The position numbers and the translations under genes were made by a program. Below are positions 12,663 to 23,631 of a stretch of DNA of 64,000 bases, piece by piece. The DNA comes from Arabidopsis thaliana. Lineage: Eukaryota > Streptophyta > Magnoliopsida > Brassicales > Brassicaceae. Position 1 is the first letter of the stretch. Every line of letters starts with the position of its first letter. Below the pieces are notes generated by a model. It saw only the letters and a program-made list of their open reading frames with translations, did not search any database and was not told the origin of the DNA. The stretch lies in the NCBI RefSeq assembly GCF_000001735.4, contig NC_003074.8, positions 7,316,101 to 7,380,100 of the forward strand, written 5' to 3'.

Positions 12663-14598
12663 TTATGTTTTAAGATCAGAGTCAGTCCAACCTTCAGCTT
12701 CCTCCTTGCCTTGCGTTTCGTCTAGGTCCTCGCCTTGAGTTTCATCTAGGTCGACCTCTTCAGTCTGGTCGGGACCTCCTGCTGAATCTGAGGAGTTGTT
12801 TGCCGCATCTGTGATGTTTACAGGTTGCTGATTCTCCATCAAACCAGAAAGTGCTAGCTTTGGTGACCACTCAAGGACATCATCAATGATGTTGGACATC
12901 CTTCTTTGGTACCTGTATGAACAAAACTCATCACAATTCAACCTCTACTGCACTAAATTCAAATGAGTAGAGTACAATTAGTTTAAGCGATATTTAAAGG
13001 TGGACGAGAAGGCAGTGTATACCTGGCCCGAGCAGCTTCATCAGGGGCATGACGCCTAAGCAGCATGACAACAACAATAGCCACTACTGTGTAGAAAAGT
13101 CGAGATGTCCACTTGGGCGGTTCTTCCTCGTCTTTCTTTGGCCAGAAACGGAACAGTTCCTTCAATGTGGCTTCCTCAGCTAGAATGTTGGGGAAGAACC
13201 AGACACGCTTTCCCAAAAGAATCCACATAGCACCGAAAGCAACTGCTCTCACTGCAAGAGGTAATCAAGAAGGACTAATCTCAGTATAAGCCAAGTTAAA
13301 ACTACATGAGTATATGACCCCCTTCAGTTTAGTAGCTATCGCTAGTAAATAATACTCCCAAGAAAATGACTCTCGAAGGTGCAATTACAAAAATATTAAA
13401 CAGAGTATTTGTGTAATAGAGCTTACCGAAAAGTAAGGAGAGAATCATCAGAAGAATGCCCGCACATGAGTAGAGTACAATTAGTTTGCAACGGTGTGGA
13501 TACACAGGAAACAAACAAATTGCAAGAGTCAATACAGGCCAGAAGAAGGACAAAAGCGTTTGCCATAGCGGATGCCGTTTTTCGAACGTCCATGCAAAAA
13601 AGGCATCATTTTCAGAGAAAGATTGATCGTCCTGCATCAAAAAAGAAAAATGAAATCAAAAGCGCTGATATACTTGCACTGATGAATGCATATCTTACTC
13701 AAAATAAAAACAAAACAAGAACCAAAGAGAATGATGGTGAAAGGGTTGAATAGCAATTTTCTCTAAGAAACAAACTTCAACATACAAGACAACAAGTTCA
13801 ATAGCATATGAAGCAACACCAAAATCAACTTACACGGAAAATCTCCAAATGAGCAGGCCAAGTAGAGAGCTTTTTCTTCCCGGGACGAAGAGTTTTAGTA
13901 ACACGATCACAGCGGACCAAAAGGTTCTTTCCCAACAAAACATTGGCAATATCGTCTGTGTCAAGGTCTTTATCTTCTTCCAGAATATCTTTAAAGTCAG
14001 GGTTATTCTTCATAAAGCTCACAAAATCTTTCCCTCTAAAGTATTCAACTCGTGCTTGCTCCATAACAGCCCATCTGGATTCTAATCCCTTGTGGTCTCT
14101 AACTTTCTCAGCAAACAACTGAAAACTATCCTTCTTCACAGCTTGCTTCTAGTAAAGTAAAGACAACAATAAGCATTTGAGCATATCAATCACTAAATGC
14201 AAAGGATCATCATTTAACAGTACCAAGGCCAAAACAAAAAAATTCAAATTCTCGCCACACAAGTGATTCAATTAACATTCCAGAGATTATAATTCACAAG
14301 TCACACAACCAAAACAGTAAAATTTACGAGCATTAACATACAATTTAGCAAAACTTAACTATGAAAAAGGCCTATATAATCATGCAATCGCAGGTCAAAT
14401 GCTCCATCAGAGACCAAAACAGATCAAACAAAAGGAAACGTAACCTAAGAACAAATTTTTATAAAAGAGATTAGAGAGAAATGAGAGAGGAGAGCAAACC
14501 CTAGGTTGAGAATCAGAACCAGAATCTCTAACGGAAGTAGATGCAGATCCCGATGATCGTTTAACCCTCTTCTTCTCGGCTCCGACCGGCTTCTTCAT
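12663..14598 (-). CDS. SEC62: SEC62 translocon subunit
   Basis: Five exons on the minus strand: 14598-14500, 14148-13834, 13631-13427, 13251-13023 and 12912-12663. Every intron has GT-AG ends and the phases agree, giving 365 residues. The N-terminus is basic and Ser-rich (MKKPVGAEKKRVKR), followed by the cytosolic Sec62 domain (about 34-155). Two membrane spans lie at about 160-182 and 188-208 and a third hydrophobic segment (LFYTVVAIVVVMLL) at about 252-265. The acidic tail repeats the unit DLDETQG. SEC62 works with SEC63 and the SEC61 channel in post-translational import into the ER. The third span is a reported plant peculiarity, linked to a role in ER-phagy. It matches At3g20920 from memory. 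It is transcribed convergently with NFYA9 and divergently from ORRM1. Confidence 0.93.
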
Positions 14599-15638
14599 CT
14601 CTCTCCCTCTTCTTCCGAGTCGGAGAGTTTTTTTTTTTCGATTTTTCTTTTACAGATCCAATGTTTTTTGTTTTGTTATAACAGAACAAAAAAAAAAATT
14701 CTGGTTTTTTGGGTAAACCCGTAGAGTTAAGATTGCAATACCGGTTTATAGTAGACCGGTTAACTAACCTAGATTTATTACCAAGTGCTATTAAAATAAC
14801 GTAGACTAACTTTGAAAATTTTGGAATCTAAAAAGTATTTCATTTTTCTCACATTTCAAGATTGATGTTTGACTAACATTTATACATTTACCTTATAAAA
14901 AGATTTCCACAACTTCAAATTATATTGGATCTTTCTTCATAACTAAAAAAATCAACAAATTAGACGTTTAGACCTTTTTATCTAAGTAAAATTAGACCTA
15001 AGATTATCATTTAAAAATATTTTCAGTACAAATGATAATGTGATTTTTATGATTAGAAACTTTAACTTACACATCTTTTTATGTTGAACGATTTTATGAT
15101 TGACGGTTTATCGATACCACACTCACGATTAAAAAATTTTACTTTTTAGTTTTTACTGATTGAACTATAGCGATCAACTCTGTATGTATGCTAGAGATTT
15201 TCGGTAAGCTTGTCTTTGTTAATACGAGAAATTTGTATTCTATGAATCGAACCTCATATTCATTTATGATATACAATCACTTTAATTTTAAACTTAAGTG
15301 TTACAATAGAAAAAAGCATAATTTTTAGTAGAATATGATCTAGTGATGATATAATAGACGGTTTGCAATAGAAAATGTGTTTACTCATGATTAAAAGAGA
15401 GAAAACGAAACTATAAATTGCTCAGCTTTCACTTGATTAGAATTTTACTTTTTAACGGGCCAATTCATGTCCAAATTATAGGCCTTTTAACGGCCTATAC
15501 TTTTTGATATGCTTAGCTTTTTTACTTATCCACTCCAAATTCCCAAAAAGCCCCTGAGTTTTTCGGATTTTACATTTTCTACCAGAGTGGAGAAAAAAAA
15601 CAGAGAAGAGGAAACAAAGCAAGCAAAAAAGAGTTGCC
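14599..15638. other. Shared divergent promoter region of SEC62 and ORRM1
   Basis: AT-rich, without a gene. GGGCCAATT near 15459 and AGGCC/GGCCTAT motifs near 15480-15497 are site II-like elements close to the ORRM1 leader. Confidence 0.45.
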
Positions 15639-17649
15639 ATGGAAGCTCTTATTGCTTCCACTTCCTTCTTCGTCCCCATCTCCAACTCTTCCTCCTCACA
15701 CATTATCAATAACAGATTCTTCCCTTCATTTTATTCTCCCAACTTAAATTTCGGGACTTTTCGGAAAACTTCCTTGTCATCATCACACCTCGTCTTCTCA
15801 TCTTCTGCAATTTCCGCACCGCCTTCTTCTACTGTTCTTACTCGAAACAGCTATTGGATGGTGTTATTGGATAAACCTCCGCATTGGGTTTCTTCCAAAT
15901 CAGCCATGGTAGATTATTATGTCGAGATTCTTGCGAAAGTACTGGGAAAGTGGGTTCTTTTTCATTGCTTGTTTGTTTCTTTTGAGCTTTGTGCTTCAAC
16001 TTTCTGCTTACTATTGGTACTGATTCTGTTGTTTGCAGCGAAAAAGATGCGCAAGTGAGTATATATGATGCTTCCTTTGATACCCATTTCGGGTTTTGTT
16101 GTCATATCGACGAAGATGCTTCACGACAGCTCGCTAGTGAGTATTCTATCACAGAGAGTTTCAGATTCTGTTTCTATGGTTAGTTACTTAGGTGTTTTAA
16201 TTGGTTATCTACGAACTTAGGTTTACCTGGAGTAGTGTCTATTAGACCTGAACAGGATTACAGTTCAGAGAAGAAGAATTATGGCATTGGTAGCCATAAA
16301 GGTGTTTCATTGTTTGATCATGGGACAGTAAAACATTGGATGGTACGAATAGATAAGCCAGGAGTTGGGATTGTTACTAAAGCACAGATGGTTGATCATT
16401 GTGTTCAATTGCTATCCAAGGTTTTGTGGAAGTAAGTTTCTTTTTTATTTATTCTGCCTTAAGGGAAGGTATTATTTCCTTCAGCTTTTAGAACTGCAAC
16501 TTTGACTCTTTTCTTTGCAGTGAGAAGGATGCACAGATGTGTCTTTATCATGTTTCCTGGCAGTCTGATTTCGGATTTTGTTGTGATCTCGATGAAAGAA
16601 GTGCTGTGGAGTTAGCTGGTTTGTGAGTTTAGCTAATGAAAAAATTAGACAACAATGTTTGTCCTGAATTAAGCTAACAGAATAAGAGATGGTGTTTAAA
16701 TTAATGCAGGCGTACCTGGTGTTCTTGCTGTTGTTCCTGATAACAGTTTCGAGTCACTAAACAAAGACTATGAAGGTCTGTCTTGAATACTGATCTTATG
16801 GATTGAAAATAATGTTCTACGATATTGTTTAGAATCTTTGTGTAGCTGATTTTGATGAATATCAGTGTATAATCTCACATTGTAGTAACTTTGGCTCTCT
16901 TTCTTTTTCACAAAAGGCGATAGTACGCAAGATTCAAGAGATCAAGATGATTCAGAGTCTCCTCCCGTAAAGACAAAGAAGCTGTTTATAACTGGTATGC
17001 TTAATACTTGAGATTGTATGCATTCTTTTGGTCACATAGCATAATCTGTTATAGTGACACAATATCCATAGCATTTTAAGGAAAAATCATGCTTCCCCCA
17101 ATTCATTGCCTGCATCTTAATTTACGAACTAAGCTCATTCAGAAGATAACATTTACTAATAGATCATGTATCTTGGTTTAGGACTGTCTTTCTACACATC
17201 TGAGAAGACATTACGTGCAGCATTTGAAGGGTTTGGTGAACTAGTGGAAGGTACTCATGATTTGCTATCCTATCCAAGGGTTTAAAAAATTTATCATTAG
17301 GAAAAGATAGATAATCACAGCCCTAGAACATTCCTCTGCAGTCAAAATAATTATGGACAAAATATCGAAGAGATCAAAGGGCTATGCCTTTCTAGAGTAC
17401 ACGACAGAGGAAGCCGCAGGCACTGCACTAAAAGAGATGAATGGAAAGGTAAATCTAGATTTTCGAGATCTTAAAGCAAAATCTTTGTTATCAACTCAAA
17501 GTAAAATCTAAACATGACCGTTGATTCACAGATGTTATGGTGTTTCTTTTTTCTCTGTGCAGATTATCAACGGGTGGATGATAGTAGTAGATGTAGCCAA
17601 GACCAAACCGTTCAGGCAAAACAGAAGTCAACCAAGTTTCGGGCTCTAG
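15639..17649 (+). CDS. ORRM1: Plastid RNA-editing factor with RRM and two MORF/RIP-like repeats
   Basis: Nine exons: 15639-15949, 16039-16136, 16221-16431, 16521-16618, 16710-16775, 16917-16994, 17182-17250, 17342-17448 and 17563-17649, giving 374 residues. The Ser-rich N-terminus (about 1-60) looks like a chloroplast transit peptide. Two related MORF/RIP-type segments follow (about 79-165 and 177-260). Each contains a W-M-V-[LR]-[LI]-D-K-P start, an NEKDAQ motif and FGFCC, so they arose by internal duplication. A C-terminal RRM (about 281-358) has RNP2 LFITGL and RNP1 KGYAFLEY. ORRM1 is known to be required for C-to-U editing at many chloroplast transcript sites and to contact PPR editing factors. 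The 3' half has been copied twice downstream as relics. It matches At3g20930 from memory. Confidence 0.95.
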
Positions 17650-18061
17650 AATCTGAGTGTTAGGGTGATACAACCATGGGGATTTAAGATGCTTCAGGCG
17701 AAGAAAGATAAGGCAAGTAGTATCATTTTTCATACTAGATCAAATATAAATTTCACACTATGTGACAGCTCTGCAAAAAAAATTCACATGTACATATCTA
17801 TATTTGAGTTTACAAGATTTCGGCCGAATGAAAGGCCTACTGATACAAGTATTATATAGTTGTCACCTTGGGGCTTGGGCGATTAACACGCTTAACGAGT
17901 AAATAAACTACTACTATTTATTTTTTCAGTGACTGTCATATATTACTTCAGATCTACTTATTATATCACGTTTTTTAAGAGAAAACGTATTATATAAAGG
18001 TGATAAACAAAGTATGGAGTCTTTATAAAAGATTACTGCCTCTTCTTCACTATGAGCAACA
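17650..18061. other. ORRM1 3' region and promoter of the first CYP705A copy
   Basis: The ORRM1 3' UTR continues for an unknown distance. Parts of this spacer (for example 17869-17905) recur before the second P450 copy near 23410-23445, showing that it was inside the duplicated unit. Possible TATA boxes are TATATAAAGG at 17992 and TATAAAA at 18024. The latter is only 38 bases from the ATG, so the former may be the one used. Confidence 0.55.
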
Positions 18062-19812
18062 ATGGCAGCAATGATCACCGTTGACTTTCAAAACAGCTTC
18101 GCATTCATCCTCTTTTGTCTCTTCTCTCTCCTTTGTTACTCTCTCTTCTTCAGGAAAGCAAAGGGCTCACGAGCTGGTCGTGATCTTCCTCCGAGCCCTC
18201 CTTCTTTTCCGGTAATTGGTCATCTTCACCTTCTTCTCTCTGTTTTAGTTCACAAGTCTTTTCAAAAAATCTCCTCCAAGTATGGACCTCTTCTCCTTCT
18301 CCGCATCTTCCACGTTCCCATAGTCCTCACCTCCTCGGCCTCAGTGGCTTACGAGATCTTCAGGGCCCAAGATGTGAACGTCTCCTCTCGCGGTCACCCT
18401 CCAGTGGAGGAGTCTCTCTGGTTCGGATTTTCCAGCTTCTTCTTTGCTCCCTATGGAGATTACTTTAAATTTATGAGGAAGCTCATAGCCACAAAGCTTC
18501 TTGGACCGCAGGCACTCGATCGTTCACGAAAAATCCGTGCAGATGAGCTAGATCGGTTTTACAGAAATCTGCTTGACAAGGCGATGAAGAAGGAGAGTGT
18601 TGAGATCGGTGAGGAAGCAGCGAAGCTCAATAACAATATCATCTGCAAGATGATCATGGGGAGGAGTTGATGATCATGGGGAGGAGTTGTTCTGAAAAGA
18701 ACGGTGAGGCCGAGAGAGTCAGAGGCTTGGTGATCGAGTCGCTGGCCTTGTCACCGAAAATCTTCTTGGGTATGATCTTTCACAAACCTCTTAAAAAGCT
18801 TGGGATCTCACTGTTCCAGAAGGATATAAAAAGTGTTTCCCCCAAGTTCGACGAGCTGCTGGAAAAGTTTCTTGTTGAACACGAAGAGAAAATGGAGGAG
18901 GATCATTATAAAGCTAATGACATGATGGATTTGTTGTTGGAAGCTATGGAGATGAGAATGCAGAGTATAAAATCACAAGAAACCATATCAAGTCCTTGTT
19001 CGTGGTAAACGCCCTTACTAAGAAACATATGTGTTGTGAAATCGTGGAATAAACCTTAAGACGTAAACCTTTGTATTAAGCGTGTTAGTAATACAAAGGC
19101 CCGAAAACCTCCGATACTCTTTAGATATGGAAAATACTCTAATAACAGTTTGCTACTACAGGAACTTCTCGTTGCAGGCACTGACACCTCGGCGCTAGCA
19201 ACACAGTGGACAATGGCGGAGCTCATTAATAACCCTACCATTCTTGAGAGATTGCGAGAAGAAATCGAATCGGTTGTAGGGAATACAAGGTTAATTCAAG
19301 AAACTGATCTATCAAACCTCCCTTACTTGCAATCGGTAGTCAAAGAAGGGCTAAGATTGCATCCGCCGGCGTCTATCTCGGTAAGGATGTCCCAAGAAAG
19401 GTGTGAACTCGGAGGGTTCTACATACCGGAGAAGACATTACTTGTTGTTAATACTTATGCTATAATGAGAGATCCTAATTTCTGGGAAGATCCCGAGGAG
19501 TTTAAACCTGAGAGGTTTATAACATCTTCAAGATCAGAGCAAGAGGACGAGATGAGAGAGGAAGTCCTAAAATACATTCCTTTCTCAGCCGGAAGGAGAG
19601 GCTGTCCTGGATCGAATCTAGCTTATGTCTCTCTAGGAATCGCGATTGGAGTGATGGTACAGTGCTTTGATTGGAGAATCAAAGGAGAGAAAGTAAACAT
19701 GAGCGAGACTGCTGGAACAATAATGTTGGCCATGGCTCAGCCACTTAAGTGCACTCCTGTTCCTCGCACCCTAAACCTTTTGCCATCAAGTCTACATATT
19801 CCCAGTTCTTGA
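18062..19812 (+). pseudogene. CYP705A28: CYP705A28-like cytochrome P450, frame disrupted
   Basis: Two exons (18062-19004 and 19162-19812) on the family plan, with the intron at the usual place before the I-helix motif (AGTDTS). Exon 1 encodes an N-terminal membrane anchor and the PPSPPSFPVIGHL hinge. Exon 2 keeps the ExxR motif (KEGLRLHPP), FKPERF and the heme loop FSAGRRGCPG. Compared with its neighbours, exon 1 carries a perfect 20-base tandem duplication (18650-18669 and 18670-18689) that brings in a stop. About 260 bases later a single T is missing in GAAGC-TATGG. A full-length P450 is therefore unlikely; a shortened protein from a downstream start is possible. It matches At3g20935 from memory. 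It sits directly after ORRM1 and is probably the unit that seeded the cluster. Confidence 0.85.
18650..18689 (+). repeat. Perfect 20-base tandem duplication inside P450 exon 1
   Basis: The unit ATGATCATGGGGAGGAGTTG appears twice in direct succession. The same position in the other P450 copies (for example 24222-24241) has it once. Because 20 is not a multiple of three, it shifts the frame. Confidence 0.95.
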
Positions 19813-20250
19813 TTTGGAGATTTTAGTTCTGCCTTTTGTTGTTTAATCTCATGATTACGCGTGATTCCTGTTTATTGGTTACCTTTTATGTTTAAGTTGC
19901 TTCTTCTATAAATATTACTTGCTTTCTGTTGTTTCAAAAAACCTCATGATAACACATGAGTTCAGTTTGGCCTATTTTGAGCTGTTAAGAATCTTGTTAT
20001 ACACAAAAGTTTGTTTTATTGTTAAATTTTAGATGCTTCAAGCCAAGAGGCAGACAGTGTCAGCTCTGCAAACTCTATAAACATTTAGTTTGCCAAATTT
20101 ATCAAAATTGGCATTATTTTAGCCATTTAGGAAATACACCAAGTTGCTTCTTCTATAAATAGTGCTGAGAACAAAAATTTTTTAAATCAATTGTGATGTT
20201 GTATATCTTTATGAGTTATCATTTTTGGCAAGAACTTGAGATTTATTAGT
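19813..20250. other. 3' flank of the first CYP705A copy
   Basis: Holds the 3' UTR. A short block (20099-20160, GGCATTATTTTAGCCATTT region) recurs near 31150-31205 after the last P450 copy, so this flank was part of the duplicated segment. No gene. Confidence 0.5.
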
Positions 20251-20798
20251 GTTTAGAGAAGGATGCGCAGATGTGTCTTTATCATGTTTCCTGGCAGACT
20301 GATTTCGGTTTTTGTTGTGAGTTTTTCAAATGGAAATGTCAGACAACAATGTTTGTTGACTTGTTCTAAACTAAAGTTAGGAGATGAAAACAGATTGTGT
20401 TTAATTGATGCACGCGTGCGTGGTGATCTTGTTGTGGTTCCTGATTACGAAGGTCTGTCTTGGATACTGATCTTACGGATCAAAAACAATGTGCTACTAT
20501 ATTGCTTAGAATCTTTGTAAACTTACCTTTAGCTTATTTTGATGAGTATCAGTGTATAATCTCACTTTGTAGTAACTTTGGCGCTCTCTTTTCCTTTCCA
20601 AAAGGCGATAAGTACACAAGATTCACGAGATCAAGATGATTCAGAATCTTCTCCCGTAGAGACGAAGAAGCTGTTTATAACTGGTATACTAACACTTGAG
20701 ATTGTATGCATGAATTGGGTCACATAGCCATATAACATGTTATAGTGACAAAATCTCCATAGCATTTAAAGGAACAAACACATACCATATAACTGGTA
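20250..20798 (+). pseudogene. ORRM1 relic 1 (exons 4-6 and part of intron 6)
   Basis: Sequences matching ORRM1 exon 4 (about 20252-20320), exon 5 (about 20409-20457) and exon 6 (about 20605-20682) appear in order, with diverged introns between them, and break off within intron 6. It lacks the transit peptide, the first MORF-like repeat and the RRM. It is directly joined to a P450 fragment. This is a truncated segmental copy of the host editing-factor gene, not a retrocopy, because the introns are kept. Confidence 0.88.
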
Positions 20799-21575
20799 CA
20801 GTGACATGATGGATGTGCTGTTGGAAGCTTATAGAGATGAAAATACAGAGTATAAAATCACAAGAAACCATATCAAGTCCGTGATCGTGGTAAATGCTCC
20901 TCTCTTAGGTGGATTCGTGAGTGAACACTATTGCTTTGACCTGACTAAGAAACGTTTCGGTTGTGAATTCGGGTGAAACCTTTGAATAAATGTTTGGAAT
21001 CCCTAAATGTTTCTGTTTGCTACTACAGGATCTTATTGTTGTAGGCACTGACACCTTAACGCAAACAATACAGTGGACAATGGAGGAGCTCACTAACAAC
21101 CCTAACATTCTGGAGAGATTGCGAATCGATTGTAGGGCTTAACAACGTTAATAAAAAAAACTGATCTACCAAACCTCTCTTACTAGCAAGCGGTAGTCAA
21201 AGAAGGGCTAAGATTGCATCCAAAGCCGGCCATAAGGCCAAGCAAGCAAAACACATGCTTGCGGCCGCCTAGAATATCATTTAGTTTCGGGCATTTTCTA
21301 GTTAAGTTCTTGTCGTCTAATAGTTTAAACTCAATGAGTTCGACCCTTGAAAGTGAAGTTTAAACATAAAAATATTTTACAACCAAATCATGAAATTAAA
21401 TATATTATGTGGCCTATTTTTTTTCCTTAGCTTGTAGCCTCGCGAAACTCGGAGACGTGAACTCAATGGGTTTTGCATACCAGAGAAGACAATATTTGTT
21501 GTCAATGCTTATGCCATGATGAGAGATCCTGATTTTTTGGGAAGATTTTGAGGAGTTTAATCCTGAGGATTTAAA
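20799..21575 (+). pseudogene. CYP705A relic (probably CYP705A29P)
   Basis: It starts with the end of exon 1 (GTTGGAAGCTTATAGAGATG region), keeps the intron with its CTACTACAG acceptor, then exon 2 through the I-helix region (20799-21221). After an unrelated insertion of about 215 bases it resumes (21438-21575) with the region before the heme loop. It then ends; the heme-binding loop is absent. Several small indels and stops are present. The gap in CYP705A numbering between A28 and A30 suggests that this is the named pseudogene A29P. Confidence 0.8.
21222..21437. other. Unidentified insertion in the P450 relic
   Basis: P450 homology stops after GATTGCATCC and resumes at about 21438. The inserted block begins with a GC-rich stretch (GCCGGCCATAAGGCCAAGC) and a GCTTGCGGCCGCC motif, then turns AT-rich. 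I see no terminal repeats that would name it. Confidence 0.45.
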
Positions 21576-22540
21576 AAACATGAAGCTAATTATTTATAAA
21601 TACAATATAATCGATTATTAATAAACATACAAAAAAAGGGTGAATTATTATGATTTTAAAACACTTGAAAATTGAAATATTGTATTCGATTATGTACAGC
21701 CAAAATAAAGAAGCCACGAGACTTAGTAAGCATTATATTAATATCAAGTGATCATGATGATCACAAATATAGACAGCGAAACTGAAAATGTCAGAGATAC
21801 GAGAGATGTGTGTTAAATGAAATCGTATATCGTTATTTAAGAAAATTTTAAAAAGTTTTAAAGAACTAAAATCCTAAATTTTACTCCTACAATCAAATAG
21901 ATTTTTTTTGACGTATTATCTGATCGGTTCAACTAATCCACCGAATCACTGGTTAATAGCAAATTTTCTAAGTTTTCTGATTTTAAAATTGCCAGCTGAC
22001 GTTAAAACTAAACCCAAACAAACAAAAAAAATATACTAAAGTCAATTATGTAAAGCCAAAACAAAGAAACCACGAGAGTTAGAAAACATTATATTAATAA
22101 TAAAATATCAAGTGATTAGTGATCATGACAATCAGAAACAAAGACAAAAAAAAGACCGACCGGTTTGTTGCGCTAAAGTTAGACGAGAGATGTCACAAAA
22201 TATGAGAGAGGTGTGTTAAGTAGTATATCACTATTTGAGAAAGATTCAAAAATTTTAAAAGTAATTAAAATATATTAAAGTCATAATTTTGACCGGTTTG
22301 TTGCGCTAGACAGAAGTATATTATTTTGGGCGATTATCACGAGTTATTAAAGTATTGAAACACAAGTAATGAACACCGGTTATTTAAGTATTAATTTGAT
22401 CAATGGTTGTACAAAGAAACTTATGAATTAATAAAAGGAGACCGTGTATCAGGTGAATCGGACTGTTTTTCCAGTTATGCAAATACCAAATCTTTTAGGT
22501 TACCTTCAAGGCTTCAAATACTATTTTTAAACTTGATAAC
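21576..22540. repeat. AT-rich block with a diverged tandem duplication
   Basis: About 21695-21880 and 22048-22268 are diverged copies of one another. Both have GCCAAAA-AAAGAA-CCACGAGA, CATTATATTAATA, ATCAAGTGAT and TATTT-GA-AAA motifs in the same order. No coding potential. A related piece (TTTACAAAGGAACTTACGAATT) recurs near 26121. Confidence 0.6.
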
Positions 22541-23110
22541 TGGTATGCTTAACATTTGAGATTGCATGCATGCTTTTGCTTTTGAACTTACATAGTAGAA
22601 TCTGTTATTACAGTGACAAATTCTCCATAGAGTTTAAAGGAAAACTAAGCGTTTATTGAATAATGATGATTACTTTTGCTTCCTCTCAATTTGTTGCCTA
22701 CACCTTAACTCACTCAGAAGATAACATTTACGAATACATCATGTTTCTTGGTTTTGTGAACTAGTCTACACATCTGAGAAAACATTACGTGCAGCATTTG
22801 AAGGGTTTTGTGAACTAGTTGAAGGTACTCATGATTTGCTATCCAATTCAAAAGTAAGAAAAATAATATCATTGGGAAAAGATAGATAATCACAGCCCTA
22901 TAACTCTCCTCTGCAGTCAAAATTATTATGGACAAGATATCAGAAGGCTATGCCTTTCGAGCTAGAGTACACGAAAAAGGAAGCCGCAAGAGCTGCATTA
23001 AAAGAGCTAAATGGAAAGGTAAAGCTAGATTACCAAACCGATCAGGCAAAACTGAAGTCAACCAAGTTTGGGGTTCTAGTATCGAGTATTAGGTGATGCA
23101 ACCATGGGGA
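22540..23110 (+). pseudogene. ORRM1 relic 2 (end of exon 6 to exon 9)
   Basis: This begins at the exon 6/intron 6 boundary and continues through exon 7-like (about 22765-22825), exon 8-like (about 22916-23020) and exon 9-like (about 23030-23095) sequence. Intron 8 is lost except for a few bases. It contains the second half of the RRM only. It repeats intron 6, which is also present in relic 1, so the two relics are separate copies rather than one gene split by an insertion. It leads directly into the promoter of the next P450. Confidence 0.85.
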
Positions 23111-23631
23111 TTTGAGATGCTTCAGGCCAAGAAAGAAAAGGCAAGCAATGTCATTTTTCACACTAGATCAAGCTTTATGAGGCTGGAGTGTTCCAACTTC
23201 CAACTCTGCAAATAGCAAAAGACATTTGGTTACGTTTAACGAGGACATTACCCTAATATCTAAATATTTCACATGCACATATCTAAATACCCACTATGCA
23301 TGTGACATCTCTGCAAATATTTCACATGCACATATCTATAAAATTGGATTTTACAAGATTCCGGCCGAATTAAAGGGCCTACTGATAGTGAAGTAATGTA
23401 TAGTTAATCACCTTGGGCGATGAACACGCTTAACGCAAGTTATTAAACTACTACTATTCATTTTTATCAGAAAAGAACTTCTGATCTACTTATATATAAA
23501 AACACTTCAGATGTACTTATATCACGTTCTTTTAGAGAGAAACGTATTACTTTATGTTTAGGTAATAAACAAAGTATGGATTCATTATAAAAGATTACTC
23601 TGTTTCATTTGCCTCTGCACTTTCATCAACA
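23111..23631. other. Promoter region of CYP705A30
   Basis: Includes a small local repeat (TTTCACATGCACATATCTA at about 23268 and again near 23320). A TATAAAA box lies at 23586-23592, about 45 bases before the ATG. The last 60 bases are nearly the same as those before the A28- and A32-like copies. Confidence 0.5.

Noticed and set aside
13409-13753. Plus-strand 114-codon frame opposite SEC62
   Set aside because: Antisense to a well-supported multi-exon gene and spans its intron borders.
20250-23110. A processed (retro-) copy of ORRM1
   Set aside because: Introns 4-6 are retained, so the copies came from DNA-level duplication.
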